From Burhinus oedicnemus (lineage: Eukaryota > Chordata > Aves > Charadriiformes > Burhinidae), in the NCBI GenBank assembly GCA_008921705.1, contig VFFE01007015.1, positions 529,012 to 593,011 of the forward strand: a DNA stretch of 64,000 nt, read 5' to 3'. Below are positions 11,571 through 25,311 of this stretch, piece after piece. The notes beneath the pieces are model-generated. The model was given only the letters and a program-made list of their open reading frames with translations, was not told the DNA's origin and made no database searches. Numbering within the stretch: position 1 is the stretch's first letter; each line of letters begins with the position of its first letter. The translations under genes were made by a program, and so were the position numbers.

Positions 11571-14500
11571 CGTTTTTATAGAACCAAGTGAAAATATGTA
11601 CCACAGCTCAAGAAGAAAGTGGTATCTCACACTGTCCCCTGCCAAAGCAACACCCTATCCCCCCAAAAAAAGCCCTCACAGTGGCAGAAGGTGTGCTCCA
11701 GCACTTTCCTACACAGTGCATGACCTGACACTGCAGAGAATTATCTGTGGGGAGATGTGAATGGATGTTAAAGATGTGAAACTGGTGACAGATAAAGAGC
11801 ATTATCCCCCTTCCAGCTGCTGGCAACTCAGGAATCTTGTAGATACCCAGTGTAGCTGTAAACAGAAAAAGTCCAGGATTTTATTCTATGGCTAACCAGG
11901 CCTTCCAAGTGTCCAAAGGCTGTCAGGAGTGGGCAAAGCCTGTTGAACTAGCATCAACAAATGAACAAATGTAGAGGGTGGGTAACGATGAGCAGAGTGC
12001 CATTAGCAATTGGGAGTTTGACATAAATGCCTCAGTCCAAAAAAACATGAGTGTATCAAGGAGGCATCATTAGTTAAGTTATTAATTTCCAGCTTTCCCC
12101 TGTATTTCCTGTTTTCCCTTGTATCTTGGAGTTCCTACCAGAGCCATCCCTCCGCTCTTTCCAATGCCTGTACAAAAGTCTTGGAAAGGTGAGGTGGCAA
12201 CCAGAAGGCAATAGATGCCACAACACCTGGATCAGAGGAAAAAAAAGAAAACTGCAGATGGAGGGGACAACACTGGGATGCCCCTGATGGCTGAGGCTGC
12301 AATTTGGTTGCATGCACTGAGGACTGTGCTCTTAGAAAAAAAGGGAAGAATAGTCCTTGTCTGGGGCCTGGGGCTGATGGCCAAGTTTTGGGTTGTTTTT
12401 TCAGGATGGCTTCTGCTCTTGGTGTTTCGACCAGGTGAAGAAGTGGTGGTGAGCCACCAGGTCATGCCAATATAGTCTACACTTGTACAATGGGAGAGAG
12501 ACCAGAAGAGGCATAGGGATTAAATTCTTTCTTCCCTGAGATTCCCTCCCACTTCCACATGCATAAGATTGCAGTAGTAGGTGTCTAAAAGCAGAAGGCT
12601 TTTTTTTCTTTTTTTCTTTTTTTTTTTTTTTTTGGTCATAATGCTGCAGACTCTGGGAATGCAGCAATTCCTGGAGGGAGAAGCTAGCTAGGAACAAGGT
12701 GAGAGGGAGACTGCCTCTGTGGTCTAACTCAACAGAATAGCTTTTGCGTTCTTAGGTGATACTTGAAGCAAGAGAAAGATAAAAGGAGTTGGCACTGAAA
12801 AAAGACAAAAGAAGGACTTTGGGTGCTAGTTGAGAATGAAGTTATTGAAACCAAAACCAAATAGAAAAGTGAAGAGAGATTTATTTTTTTTAACCCAGAA
12901 CTACAAGCCTTAATTGAAGTGAAGATTTATGTAGTCTAAGTTACTGCAAATATTGATTCATATAGAAGGAATTACTGGAAAAATCTTGGTATTTGAAAAA
13001 ATATTAATAGGATTTTTGTTCATTCAGGCTGAATTAAGGCAGAAAATATAGTATGAGAACAAGGTAAGTTCAAAGTAAAGCACAGTGCATCTACTCTTTA
13101 AAGCAGATGTAGAAGTTACTGAAAACTTCCTGAACTTCTCTTTATGGAGAGCCACAACACTGCCTATTCCATTCTTCTTTCTACTTATATTTAATATATC
13201 TATATTTAGATATAGACGTAGTCAATGCTTCCTTAGGTAAAAGAAAAGAGTCACTTTGCTGTCTTCCAACATCTTCAGACAGTTATACAGCAAAAACTAA
13301 CCCCTAGGCACTTATCCAGACACTTTAAAATAGAAACTGTAAAATACTGAAGCACCTTTCCATATTGTGACATAAAATTATGATATATTTCTTTGAATGT
13401 GAAATTATGAGGTTTAATCAATTTTGTGTTTTATACATTGTGTATTTATCTATGAAAACTATGCAAAAAGGAAGCAATCAGAATTTCTTACAAACTAAGC
13501 ATAAAATACCAGTTTATTTTATATTAAAGTGTTTTAGAAATGTCTCCTTTTTCCAAAATAGCCTTTCAATCAAATTTGAAAAAACACAATTTACAGCCCC
13601 CAAAACGGAACTTTTCTTGAGGACAATGGCAGGGCAAATTATCGTTGCTATTCTACAAGTAGACATACTGTTTTCATGACTCATGTTTAACTTGAAAGAA
13701 TAGTTCTAAGAAATGTTTAAAGACCCTATACTTACTTTTTTTTATTTGCCTCATGAAATAGTTCTTTGTGTAAAACATTGTTATACACCTGTGGAAATTC
13801 TGTATATGGAAGTCTGATGTTGCATTGGAAATTCTACATGTGTGTACACAACTACATAATTACACAGCTTTGTCTGAAAAGTAACAATGAAATTATATGC
13901 ACAGGGTATTGCTTCTGTGCACACAGGGTGACTTCCACTGAGCTACTGCTGAAATGGGTAAAACTAAGTCACTAATTTGTACTCTAAATCATCCCTCTGG
14001 TGCCGCCTTTACCAGAAGTATTGATGAAAAATGGTGAAGAAGACAAAGAATTCTTAAACAGTAGTCACTGTAAGTGAATTTTTTATTTCTATGACTATAC
14101 CCTTCTTGGATTCATGTCTTTTATTATATCATACATCTTGTTATTCTTGTGGTTAGACTCATTCATTGATTTTTTTGTATTAATTTTTGCATATTGTGCA
14201 ACAGCTTGATCTCTGAAGAGCTCTAATTTTTTCACTTGTATTCTTCATATGTTTCTAATGTCAAACCCATTTCACCTCTATACCAGTACCTTGAAGGAGT
14301 GATCACATTCCTGTAATGACTCCTCCTTTACATCAGTCAACACAAGTAGGTTCTGACAACTAGTGTTTGGATTAAGCCCTAAAATCTGAAATAAAATATA
14401 CTCCTTATCTTGTATTTGTACATTTTGGCCAGTTATGTTCCTAATATTTATTAGAAACTTAAGATTAATTCTCATAATACAAGTAAGTAAGCATAAATAT

Positions 14501-15288
14501 GTGAAAAGACTCCCAATTTAGGTATACCTTAAAATAGAGCTGTTGTAAATCTGTCCCACATATTTATTTCCCTGTGTTTATTTTACACCAAAAAAGACAT
14601 CAGTAGCTCTTAATCCCTAAAGCTATGTTTGATTTGTACACAAAAATAATAAGCTACGATAGGATAATTCTGTAAATAAAGAGAGCTCAAATCTTCTGGC
14701 TATGAAATAAATAATGGCCTAAACATACATCTCCTCCTTGTTTAATGTCCTTGAAACTTAGATCTTTCTGTCTTGTTCTACTTTCCTGACCAGAAACTTC
14801 CCTATTTTGAAACTTTCTTATTTTGACAAAGTCTCCAAAATCCTGGGTGCATCTGTACTGATAAACGGAAGAAAATCAGGGAGCAAATTCAAGCACTGGA
14901 CTCTTTACTTTCCATGCTGCTTAATTGTTAACTCATGTCCTAGTTCTGGTTTGAATCACTACAACTATCTTTTTGCCCAACAATTCTTCTATAAAATCAG
15001 TCTTTAAGGTTAGTGGATGTAAGAAGATCTGTGCCATCAGTGTTGGAGTACCCTTCCATCTTTGTCTCAACTTTTATTTAATAGCAGAGAAAGGCCAGAT
15101 GAGAAAGTTATTGGAAAAAAAAATGGTATTCAGTGATTACGTCTGAATGAAATATGATCTTTTTAAACTATGCTACCCTTAATTAAAAACTAATATGAAT
15201 GTATTAGAAATGTGTAAGAAAAACACTGGAGAGAAAGTCAATTGACAAGTAGAAGAGAAAAATGATCTTTCAAAAGAAAACTGAACTC
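11571..15288. other. Unannotated stretch with a less AT-rich island
   Basis: No gene recognised. 11600-12720 is visibly less AT-rich than the surrounding DNA and contains short overlapping ORFs on both strands without recognisable motifs. A T-rich run lies at 12599-12632. The rest (12720-15288) is AT-rich with nothing identifiable. Confidence 0.5.
12599..12632. repeat. T-rich homopolymer tract
   Basis: Thirty-odd bases almost all T with two single C interruptions. It is a simple tract; no transposon tail is evident next to it. Confidence 0.85.
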
Positions 15289-16632
15289 ATCTGGAGTTGA
15301 ATCTGGCGATGGACATGAAGGACAACAATAAGGGCCTCTATAGATATATCAGCAGTAAAAGGAAGACTAAGGAGCATGTGGGCCAGCAGAAGAATGGGAC
15401 AGGAAACCTAGTAGCAACGAACATGGAACACCAAAGTACTCAGTGCTTTTTTTGTCTTAGTCCTTAGTGATCCAACCAGCCTTTAGGAATTTCAGGCTTC
15501 TGGGAAATGCCTTGGTGGAAGAGGATCAGTTTAGAGAACTTCTGCAAACTGGACATGTACAGGATCATGACAAATGATGGAATGCACAAGTGCTGAGGGA
15601 TCTGGCCAATATCATTGCAAGTACATTCTCTATCCTTGAAAAGTCATGGTAATTCAGAAAAGTTCCTGAAGACTGGAAAAGGGTATATGTCTCTACTGCT
15701 TTCAGGAACAGTGAGAAGAAAGATTCAGAGAACTACAAGACTGGTCAACCTCACCTCAGTTCCTGGCACAACAGTGGAGCTAATAATCTTGGAAACCATT
15801 TCCAAATACATGAAAGACAAGAAGGTGATTGCGAGTAGTCAATGTGGATTTATGAAGGGTAAATAGAGCTTAACCAACTTAACAGCTTTTCTATGAGAAG
15901 GTGACTGGCTTGGTGGTAAGGGAATAACAGTGAATGTTGCTTATCTTGGCTTTAGCAAGGCTTTTGACACTGTCTCCCATAGCATCTCATAGGCAAATGG
16001 ATGAAGTATGAACTAGATAAATGGACAGTGAGGTAGACTGAAACATCACTGAGCTGCCAGGCTTAGAGTTTTTTGACCAGCAGCCCAAAATCCAGTTGGA
16101 AGCCAGTCATTATTGGTGTGCCCCAGGAGTCAATACTGGGGGCAGTACTGTTTAATGTCTTCATTAACAATCTGGATGATGGAACCAAGTACAGCCTCAG
16201 AAAATTTGGAGATGATACAAAACTGGGAAGAGTGGCTGTCATACTGAGAGAACTGGGAATTTCTCAGCCTGGAGAAAAGAAAGCTCAGGGGACATCTTAT
16301 TAGTGTTTATAAATATCAAATGGGAAGGTGTGATTAACAGGGATCCAGGCACTTCTCAGTGGTGACCTGTGATAGGGCAAGAGACAATGAGCAGAGACTG
16401 AAACACAGGAAGTTCTGGCTGAACTTGAGAAAACACTTGTTCACTGTGAGGATGGTTGAATGCTGGAACAAGTTGCCCCAAGGGGTTGTGTAGTCTCCAT
16501 ATTTGGAGAAACTGAGAACCTCACTGGATGTGGTCCTTGGTAACTTGCTCTACCTGACACTTCATGAGAAGGGTTTTTGGACTAGACGACCTCCTGAGAA
16601 CCCTTCCAGCATCCACTATTCTGTGATTCTGT
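15289..16632 (+). mobile_element. CR1 LINE, reverse-transcriptase region, internally deleted
   Basis: Plus-strand CR1 beginning at the linker before the reverse transcriptase (GGACATGAAGGACAACAATAA, ~15310) and reaching the 3' terminus. Recognisable pieces include GYMSLLLS..ENYKTGQPHLSSW-like early RT, the palm segment LGFSKAFDTVSH (~15950-15985), VPQESILGAVLFNVFINNLDDG (16112-16180) and FGDDTKLGR (16204-16232), where family members have FADD; both aspartates remain. At ~16240 the sequence jumps to the C-terminal ELGISQPGEKKAQGT segment, losing about 460 bases compared with the copy at 23833. It ends in CCACTATTCTGTGATTCTG, the usual CR1 3' terminus. Multiple stops and frameshifts make it non-functional. 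Confidence 0.92.
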
Positions 16633-19600
16633 CTACAACTTCCAAAAAATGTGAATCACCTTGCTGGAGATGGGAGACCTTGGTCTTCAGCCTGGAACTG
16701 GGGACTTAAAGCCTTGACACCCTATTTTCCTCTCAGTTTTTTAGTCATAACATCGTAAGTGAAATGGCACCAGATACTCATCTCTCAAGTGCAGTTATGA
16801 AAGAAATTAATCATTATTTCTGTTATATGTAATAAAATCAATATTGTCAGCTTTTGACAGGTATGTTTGAAATATTTGACTCTCATTTGACTTTAATATA
16901 TGAACATTAACTTATAAAATTTATATGGTCTTTGATATGACAAATGATACTTTATTATTTAGGAGATATATTCACAAAAATACTTTTACTTTTTACTTTT
17001 TTTTTATTTTCTGTAAAATAATTTTTTAGGTAGGTAATGAAATTTCTGGTGTCTTAAAGATTAGTGGACATTTTAATGAGTTAATATCACAGATTACATG
17101 TATATATTCTCTTTAAGCTACTTTGATAAAAACATGCACTTTAAGAAAAGTGTGATTTCTCTCCTCATTTATATTTATTTTCTCAAAATGAGATCGCGAA
17201 TTCTTCTGCTGTAATCTGCATTTTTTGAGAATTCATATAAATCCTATGGAAAAGTGTGATCATTAAATATTTTATAATTGAAAGAAGTAATGAAAAAAGT
17301 AAATTAAAAGAAGTTAGTAGCTATATTGCAAAATTATGCCTTTAATGTTTAAGTTTTGTCCATTTTGAGATACAGAGATGTTCCCATAGAAATATAAAAA
17401 AAAACCCCAGATATAAATCTGGGGAAAAAACCCATAGAAGACAGCTCACTAAAAAAATGATGTAAATTGTTTGGGTGAAAACACTCTTTAATATGAAAAT
17501 AAACTTAGGAGAATTTGCTTGCTGCACTGGTTGATAGATTATAAGAATATCTAGAACCTACATGGGGAGTAAGAATCGTGCTGTGCCACTCCATACAAAA
17601 TTAATATCGCTGTTGTATTACTATGCCATTTACATTTTTCAAATACCTGCTGGGAATTAGAAAGGATAAGCATATCATCAATAAGAAAGTTTTCATATTA
17701 GGTAACACTTGCTTTGGTCAGACATTTATTTCAACAACTGTATTTCTTCCCCTTTTTACAGTCAGTGGTTTCAGAAACAACAAAGACAGGATTTTTTTGA
17801 CCAGACTAATAGGGTAAATAATTCTGAAACCACTTATTTCAGTAAATTAAAACCATCACAAACATCAAAACCATCTAATTAAGAGGCAGAATCACCTGAA
17901 AAGAAACTTTTATGTCTTTATTTTAATTTTTTTTATTGGTAAACAATTTAGAGATCTTGTTTCCTGGGTATTTTCTGGGGAAAAAGGTTTAATTACGATT
18001 ATACAAATTATGAGGGTTCAAACTGATAAACAAAAAGAGAAGAAAAAAACAGGACAGTTAACTAAGCTACAGCATATGCCCCGTTGCATATTTGTGACTT
18101 CCTGAAATACTGGGTTGCAAACAGATTTTGAAAAGAATCCCTTAATAATGTAGAACACTGAGAAGACTGAGCGCCACACTTGTCTTCACATAGTTTATTC
18201 TTTCCATCATGATTTGAGACTTTTCAGGGTACCCATGATTTCTGTCTCCATTAAACTATCTTGCAGGCTTCACAGAAGAGTCCAGGAATTTAAATGAGGC
18301 AGTACTGAATCAAATTATGTTGGTTTTATCATTGCTTCCTCCCTTGGATTTTGGTTGGAAGAGTACCACCAGAAGATGTAGGACTGTTTCTAGCTGATTA
18401 TTTCAGCTTAAATATATTGCACATTTAATCTATTTGAGACTGTTAATGAAAAACAGCACTACAGTCCTGTCTCAACCAGCTAATTTCACTTATGTTACTA
18501 CATTCTATTGAATGAGACACACACAAACAGAGTGAAAAAAACCCCAACATTCTGAAATACTATCTTAGAATCAAGTTACACTTCTCTCCCAACTTGTTAT
18601 ATTCAAAGTTTTGTTATGGCCAAAAAGACAACACAACATATGGATCTAATAATTTATTGCTAATCCAAGCAAAGCAAGAACTGCTGCTAGTTCAGTTAAA
18701 ATGAAAGTTATACATCAGAAATCTATAATCCTCCGTTAAAATACATATAAAAAAAGAAGAGGGAATTAATAATGCAAGTAAAATTATAATATACAGGCTG
18801 TGCTATCTTAATGCTGCTCCATTTTTCAGACTTTCATTTTAGTCTGTCCAAGTATTGAAGGATCGTAGAGCAGTCTTTCTTAGGCAAAGGGGATGAGAGA
18901 AGCCTTCATGGCTGGATGTTAACATCCCAAGTTCCTGGCAAGACAATGTCAATGCCAATGGTATCAGTGTCTTCCTTTTCTGGTTTTCTTAAGTTTTGAG
19001 CTCACATAGGGCTGTTCTTTTATCATTTTTTGCCATTTTGTCAGCTTCTTTCCTATTGCTCAGGGGTTCTGTATTATGTTACAGTTTTTTTGCTTATTTA
19101 CGATTGTTTCCTCGACTTAATAAGTCAAAGATTTGCTGCCTGTGGTATTGATAAGCATTAGATCACACAACTAAGAAAAGAAATTCTCAGCAAGTTTAAA
19201 AAAAGTTCCAGTAAATTCAAGGCTTAACAATAACAAACAAGGCCTGTGGTTAAGCTATAACCACTCAAAAATTTGGGTTTATTGTTAGACTTTTACAACA
19301 AACTGTAAGCAAGGCTATACTATTGTACTACAAGACTACACATTAATTGATGAAATGTTGTTGCTGTTATATTAAATTGGGAAATAGAAAAACACAGGTG
19401 CAAATAAACTTCCGTCAGTGGTGAGTTTGCTTAAAATATGATCCAGATTTATATCCATCAAGCTGAAAATTTTATGAAATTGAATACAGCTCATATTCAC
19501 TAGTTTTGGTTTGGTTTTGATGAATGTTTGACCAATATACTCCTAGCATATAAATAGCTATTAAATTGGACTTTACAACGGGTGAACAGGATTGCACTGA

Positions 19601-20245
19601 CACACACTGTAAGTAGTCTGCTACTTGTTGTCATACCATACTATTCCTTATTGTTTATGGTTCACATCAAGGAAATGAATAATAATGATCTGCTTTATTA
19701 GAGACTCCAGTCTTTGCCAAATGAGTTTACACACTTAAGAGCATATTAGATAATGCTTTCCATCATACCAGCACTCTGAGGAGTTTAAGAATGGCTTAAG
19801 GAGTGTGGAGGAAGGCAAATATGACTGTAGGTTTGTCTTTAAATAGTAACAATTTTCAGTGCTGTTCAGTGCCTGACTTCAAGCAGGATTTTTCTGTAGC
19901 AGGTATAGTTTATGCACAAATGATATGCTTTTGGTATAACATTGATTTCATATTGTGCATCTCTTCTATGACTTAACTGAAGCCAAATATGTAAGGCTAC
20001 TGTGTGCTGTGGGTTTCAGCATGGCCAGACCACCACAGGCTGTGGAAATGAAACCTAGCAATATTTACAGTCATTGGATTATGGATTCAAAATAATATGA
20101 TGTCTGGAATATTTTTTTTCCATTACTTATTATCTATTTAGGCTGGAATTCCAGCAAACCATTTTTGGTTTGTCCATTTTGTTCCGTTCTTCCTTATACC
20201 AAACCATGTTAGCAGACATGGTCATAAGTAGTTCATCACTAGCCT
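16633..20245. other. Unannotated AT-rich intergenic stretch
   Basis: No gene, named transposon or RNA gene recognised. Mostly A/T-rich unique sequence with homopolymer runs. 18820-19170 is slightly less AT-rich and unexplained. Confidence 0.5.
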
Positions 20246-20737
20246 CATAGAATCATAGAATGGTTTGGATTTGAAGGGACCTTAAAGATCATCTAGTTCC
20301 AACGCCCTCTTCCGTGGGCGGGGGAATCTTCCACTAGACCAGGTTACTCAAAGCCCCATCTAACCTGGCCTTGAACACCTCCAGGGTTGGGGCATCCACA
20401 ACTTCTCTGGGAAACCTGTTCCAGTGTCTCACCACCCTCACAGAATTTCTTCCTAATATCTAATCTACATCCACGCTTTTTCAGTTTAAAACCATTATCC
20501 CTCGTCCTATCACTACTCTCCCTGATAAAGAGTCACTCCCCATCTTTCCTGTAGGCCTCTTTCAGGTACTGGAAAGCTGGTATAAGGTCTCCCCGGAGCC
20601 TTCCCTTCTCCAGGCCAAACAATCCCAACTCTCTCAACCTGTCTTCATAGGAGAGGTGCTCCAGCCCTTTGGTCATCTTCGTGACTCTCCTCTGGACTCG
20701 CTCAAACAGGTCCATGTCCTTCTTATGTTGGGGGCCC
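20246..20737 (-). mobile_element. CR1 LINE 3' end, minus strand
   Basis: The tail CATAGAATCATAGAATGG (20246-20263) marks the CR1 3' end read in reverse. Moving right, the reverse complement encodes the ORF2 C-terminus: [20 protein letters not shown] (~20640-20715), then [16 protein letters not shown], then [14 protein letters not shown], followed by the 3' part up to the tail. It stops abruptly at ~20737 in GGGGGCC, the typical 5' truncation of CR1 copies. Only ~490 bases are present, so no catalytic region is included. Confidence 0.93.
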
Positions 20738-23700
20738 TCAGTAATCCTTACTTGAACCTCTCTCTTTTTTTTTTTTAATCTTCCCCCCCACCCCCAGTCA
20801 GAACCTTTGCATATGTATATAAAACTTTTCAAATAGTGTGTTGAGTTAGATTTTCAGTTTCTGGAGTAATCTAACATATAGGACTGTTCACATTTCTGAG
20901 TCATGACAGGAATGAGATTCTGGAACAGTGGAAAATAAAAAACAAAATTTAATATGGATTTGGATACCTCTATGAGAGTGAATATTTCAATCTGTTAATT
21001 AGGCCGCATGCAACTGTTGTATCTCCTCCCCAAAGGTGGGGTAAAGTTCTACTCTGGAGGGCAGGCAGTGAGTGTACTATTTTGCATCAACAATGGCCTT
21101 CATGTTTAGAAATACAATTTATTAATTTTGTGTAAATAGGTATTTCACTCAGTGACTCAGCTCTGGACTCGTAATTGAATTTCATTGTATGTAAAAAGTC
21201 TGAGAATGATACAGTTTATTTAAAGCAATCTTTAGGGAAAATATAACTGCATTTATCTTAATCAGATGCAAAAGAAAGCAGTAGTAAATCATGCAGGACT
21301 TTATAATTGGTTTGATCGAAACATTATATAGCCTGTAATCATTGTTTATGTTTTTAATGGTACTAGCTTTTATATTATGCTTATCAAAAGGTTTTGATGC
21401 CATCATCCATTAAGAATTCATGAATAATTAATTTTCTAAGAAAGTAGGTACATTCCCTAAGTATTTAACAAACATGAACATAAAAGAATTTCAAATAACA
21501 GCTTCAACTCTGTATTTTGTGAATGAATAGCACTAGTCAAAACTGTCATGTCACAAGTTGGTTTTATTATTTTCTCCTCAAATTCGTATGTGTGATTAAT
21601 AAATTTTGAACAAGCTAGTGCGAAGGGAATGTTTGTTTTCCTTTGTTTGGGTCAAGTTATAAGATGTTGCTAGCACCCTCCTGACTTGGTGCTGCATACT
21701 CTGAGACAAGAAATTATGGGAATTTTGTAAAGTATGACTACATATGGTTTTCAACAACTGCTTCCTATGAAGGGTGACTATGCTTACATGTGAACACTGC
21801 AAACTCTTCAGTGCTGGAAGTACCAGCACTGAATACCATTCCTTTACAATTACTGTTAATTCATGCCTGGAGGAGAAGGGGAACTCCTCAGTTTCTGATG
21901 GTCACTGAGCTCTGGGGTAATTTATAAGCACTGCGCAGCACAAAGGAATGCTCCACTTCAAGTAAATGTCTGTAATACCTCCTACAAGCTTCCGACTCTT
22001 CATTTTCTAGAATTAGAAAAGGCTTTTAACTTACTAACCATGGATACTCCTGTTTTTTTCCAACTGGAGATAGAAGGATATGTATACATACATACACATT
22101 CAAACACACACACACATATAATTTCCTGCTGGAAGAAGCACTGTATCAACTTATATAATTGAAAGAGGGTTGACTGAGGATTTGACAGGGTAGAAGTCTT
22201 AAGTCAGACTGTAAGATCAATAGTTCCTTCTATCATTACATAAGGAGATACCACAAAGAAAAAAGGAAAGAACCAATAGCCTGAAATCATAGAAGAGTGA
22301 TCTTCAGTATATGACAAGGTAAAAAAAAAAAACAAACAAACAAAAAAAAAGGGGAAGAAAAAGCTGGCCTTATGTCCTATGAGAGACTATGATCAAAGAG
22401 GTATTCTTCAGACAGATGTCCAGATTTGTTCATGTTTGTCCTAATCAAACTGCTTTTAAGATCCTCCTATGGTAGATTTATACAGTAAAATCTAGAAAGA
22501 CTTTGTAGATCTCAGAAGTGCTTCATTTATGTATACTTAATGGAATCTTAGGTACTGGGAATTGTTGATAAATTTGTGTTAATTTGCAATATGTTTCTCA
22601 GTATTTTTTTCAGTGTTAGTGATGCTAAAATGAAAATTAACATATAAAATTGAACATTAAATATGAAATAGCTATATGTTTCCTAATAGTTTCTCTAAGC
22701 TTTTTTTTTTTTTTTTTTTAGAAAATATGACTACTAGCCATAGTTTTGGTGTGTTAGCTTTCTGTATCAATTTTCACTTTTTATTGGATAGGTTTAATTT
22801 AATCATACAATTCTTAGTATGATTTTTCTCAGAATGAATGTACCATAATATTTCTAGGGCAGCCATCTTATTTGCTTACCTATGCTGATTTTGAAAATTA
22901 CTTATACTTAGTGGTAGGCTGTACTGCATCAGCAGTTATGTCCTAAGGCTAATATGATCATATCTGTTTGTATTTGGGGGAACTGAACAATTCACACAAT
23001 ACTTGTCAGGAATTTAGAGTAAAACTAATGCTTTGTAGATCAGAAACAACTAAATTCTTCTTGTTTTTCATACTATAATTTAAAGCTGTGTAATGGAAGC
23101 TAAATTCAAATCATTCTTCTTCAGTTTTACAAACCACACATATTTTCTGCAACAGACACACTTACTGATCCAAACTCTTGGATTTTTACCCAGACTTCAG
23201 TACAGGCATGCTTTAACACCAACATGAAGGAACATGCAAGTAAATTCTTAAATTGAAGGAAAAATCAAGATGGAATTTAGACGAAAAAAACCCAAAAAAC
23301 TTCAAAATATTTATGAATAAGCATACATTGTGATTGGTATTATTGAAAACCAATGGGACAATTTTTTGAATGGAATATTGAGATTACCATTTAAAATTCC
23401 AAAGTCGGAAAATAACACAAAAAGAAAATACATTGTGTTAGGGAAAAAATTGGATGGAGGTTTTAGTACATATCAAAATACAAAAATTTTAAACTATTTG
23501 GGTTCCTATAATGTAAACATCTACGTCTGAGTTTTTTAGCCTCTATATGCATAAAGTCTCATTTCTGTCAAGGGGTTCAATACTTATGGACAAATAAGAC
23601 ATTTAATTTCCTATCTCATCTGCACCTACTGCTCTATGGTGTTTTTCCTGGCCTGCAACTATGACTCCAAAAGAACAAAAGTATACTGTCTGCATCATAA

Positions 23701-23832
23701 CTGCCAGTCTTGTGGCACATTTCTCAGATAATCTAGGATACCAATATTTAACCAACTAATCCTGTTTTAAGTGTCTAAAATTTTTAAAAACAAATATCTA
23801 ATAAGTTTAAGTAACAATATGCTATCTCATAG
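20738..23832. other. Unannotated AT-rich intergenic stretch
   Basis: No gene or named repeat recognised. It starts with a T-rich then C-rich tract (20765-20797), has a short CA run near 22110 and an A-rich tract at 22321-22351. Confidence 0.5.
22321..22351. repeat. A-rich simple tract
   Basis: Poly-A interrupted by CAAA units (AAAC-type), followed by GGGG. Confidence 0.8.
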
Positions 23833-24548
23833 GACCCAGGGAACTACAGGGCAGTTGGCCGCACCTCGACCCCTGTGAAAGTGATGGAGCAGCTAATCCT
23901 GGAAACCATTTCCCAGCCCATGAATGACAAGAAAGTCATCAGGAGTAGTCAGCATGGCTTCACTGGTGGAAATCGTACTTGATCAACTTGATAAACTTCT
24001 ATGATGAAATGACTGCCCTGGTAGATGATGAAAGAGCAGTGAATACTGTCTACATGGACTTCAGGAAGGCCTTTGTCACTGTCCTCAATTAGATTTTCGT
24101 AGATAACCTGTTGATATATGGGCTGGATGAGCAAACAGTGAGATGGATTGAAAACTGGCAGAATGACCAGGTCCAGAGGGTGGTGACCAGTAGCATGAAG
24201 TCTAGTTGGAGGCCAGCACAGTACAACTAGCGCTGTACCCCAGAGGTCATTACTGGGTCCAGTCCTGTCTAATATCTTCATTAATGATCTGGATGATGGA
24301 GCAGAGTCTACCTTTAGCAAGTTTACTGATGACACAAAACTGGGAGGAGTGGCTAATACACCAGAGGATGGTGCTGCCATCCAGAGGGATCTCAACAGGT
24401 TAGAAAAACGAGCTGATGGGAATCTCATTAAGTTCAACAAGGGGAAGTGCAAAGTCCTTCACATGGGGAGGAACAACCCCAGGGACTGGTATATCCTTGA
24501 GGCCACCCAGCTGGAAAGCAGCTTAGTAGAAAAGAACCTGGGAATCTT
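23833..24548 (+). mobile_element. Outer CR1 LINE, 5' part (interrupted)
   Basis: Plus-strand CR1 reverse-transcriptase region, left half of a copy that resumes at 25312. It begins 5'-truncated in NYRAVGRTSTPVKVMEQLIL-like sequence (~23845-23905), then NDKKVIRSSQHGFTGG, VYMDFRKAFVTVL (palm, ~24050-24085), LGPVLSNIFINDLDDGAEST (24254-24310) and FTDDTKLGGVANT (24322-24360), where family members have FADD. The last part (LEKRADGNLIKFNKGKCKVL, ~24400-24460) reads for 75 codons without a stop. It is cut at 24548 by an inverted, younger CR1. Scattered stops and frameshifts remain elsewhere in the copy. Confidence 0.93.
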
Positions 24549-25307
24549 AGAATCACAGAATCATAGAATCGTTTAGGTTGGAAAAGACCTTTAAGATCAT
24601 CCAGTCCAACCATTGACCCTACTCTACCAGGTCTGCCGCTAAACCATGTCTCCAAGCACCATATCTACACGACTTTTAAACACATCTAGGGATAGTGACT
24701 CAACCACCTCCCTGGGCAGCCTCTTCCAATGGTTGATAACTCCTTCAGTGACAAATTTTTTCCTAATGTCCACCCTAAACCTCCCTTGGTGCAACTTGAG
24801 CCCATTTCCTCTTGTCCTATCACCAGTTACTTGGGAGAAGAGATCAGCGCCCATCTCACTACAACCTCCTTGCAGGTAGTTGTAGAGAGCAATAAGGTCT
24901 CCCCTCAGCCTTCTCTTCTCCAGACTAAACAATCTTAATTCTTCAGCCGCTCCTCATAAGACATGTTCTCCAGACCCCTCAACAGCTTTGTTGCCCTTCT
25001 CTGGACATGCTCCAGCACCTCAATATCCCTCCTAGACTGTGGCGCCCAAAACTGAACACAGTACTCAAGCTGCGGCCTCACCAGTGCTGAGTACAGGGGC
25101 ATGCTCCCTTCCCAACTCCTGCTGGCAACACTATTCTTGATACAGGCCAAGAGGCCATTGATCTTCCTGGCTATCTGGGCGCACTGCTGGCTCACGTTCA
25201 GCCGGCTGTCCACCAGGACCCCCAGATCCTTTTCTGTCAGGCAGCTTTCCAGCCACTCCTCCCCAAGCCTGTAGTGTTGCCTGGGGTTGTTGTGACCAAA
25301 CTTGTTT
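24549..25307 (-). mobile_element. Younger CR1 LINE inserted in the outer CR1, minus strand
   Basis: The block starts with AGAATCACAGAATCATAGAATCG, the CR1 3' tail in reverse, and ends inside a [15 protein letters not shown] segment (5' truncation) at ~25307. On the minus strand it encodes the ORF2 C-terminus: [99 protein letters not shown], ending ...GDMV and a stop at 24639-24641. One single-base frameshift is evident near 24935-24940. The outer element reads straight across if this block is removed, with TCTT shared at both junctions (24545-24548 and 25308-25311), so this copy is younger than its host. Confidence 0.94.
24639..25300 (-). pseudogene. CR1 ORF2 C-terminal coding remnant
   Basis: This is the coding part of the inner CR1. 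It lacks the endonuclease and the catalytic palm of the reverse transcriptase; only the thumb/C-terminal region with its natural stop is present. Frame one runs from ~25300 to 24935, ending at a TAA created by loss of one base; the next frame continues 24932-24639. It cannot encode an active enzyme because of the 5' truncation alone. The low number of disabling changes fits a comparatively recent insertion. Confidence 0.85.
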
Positions 25308-25311
25308 TCTT

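Noticed and set aside
23949..24452. Minus-strand 167-codon open frame
   Set aside because: Antisense to the plus-strand CR1 reverse transcriptase; it has no motifs of its own.
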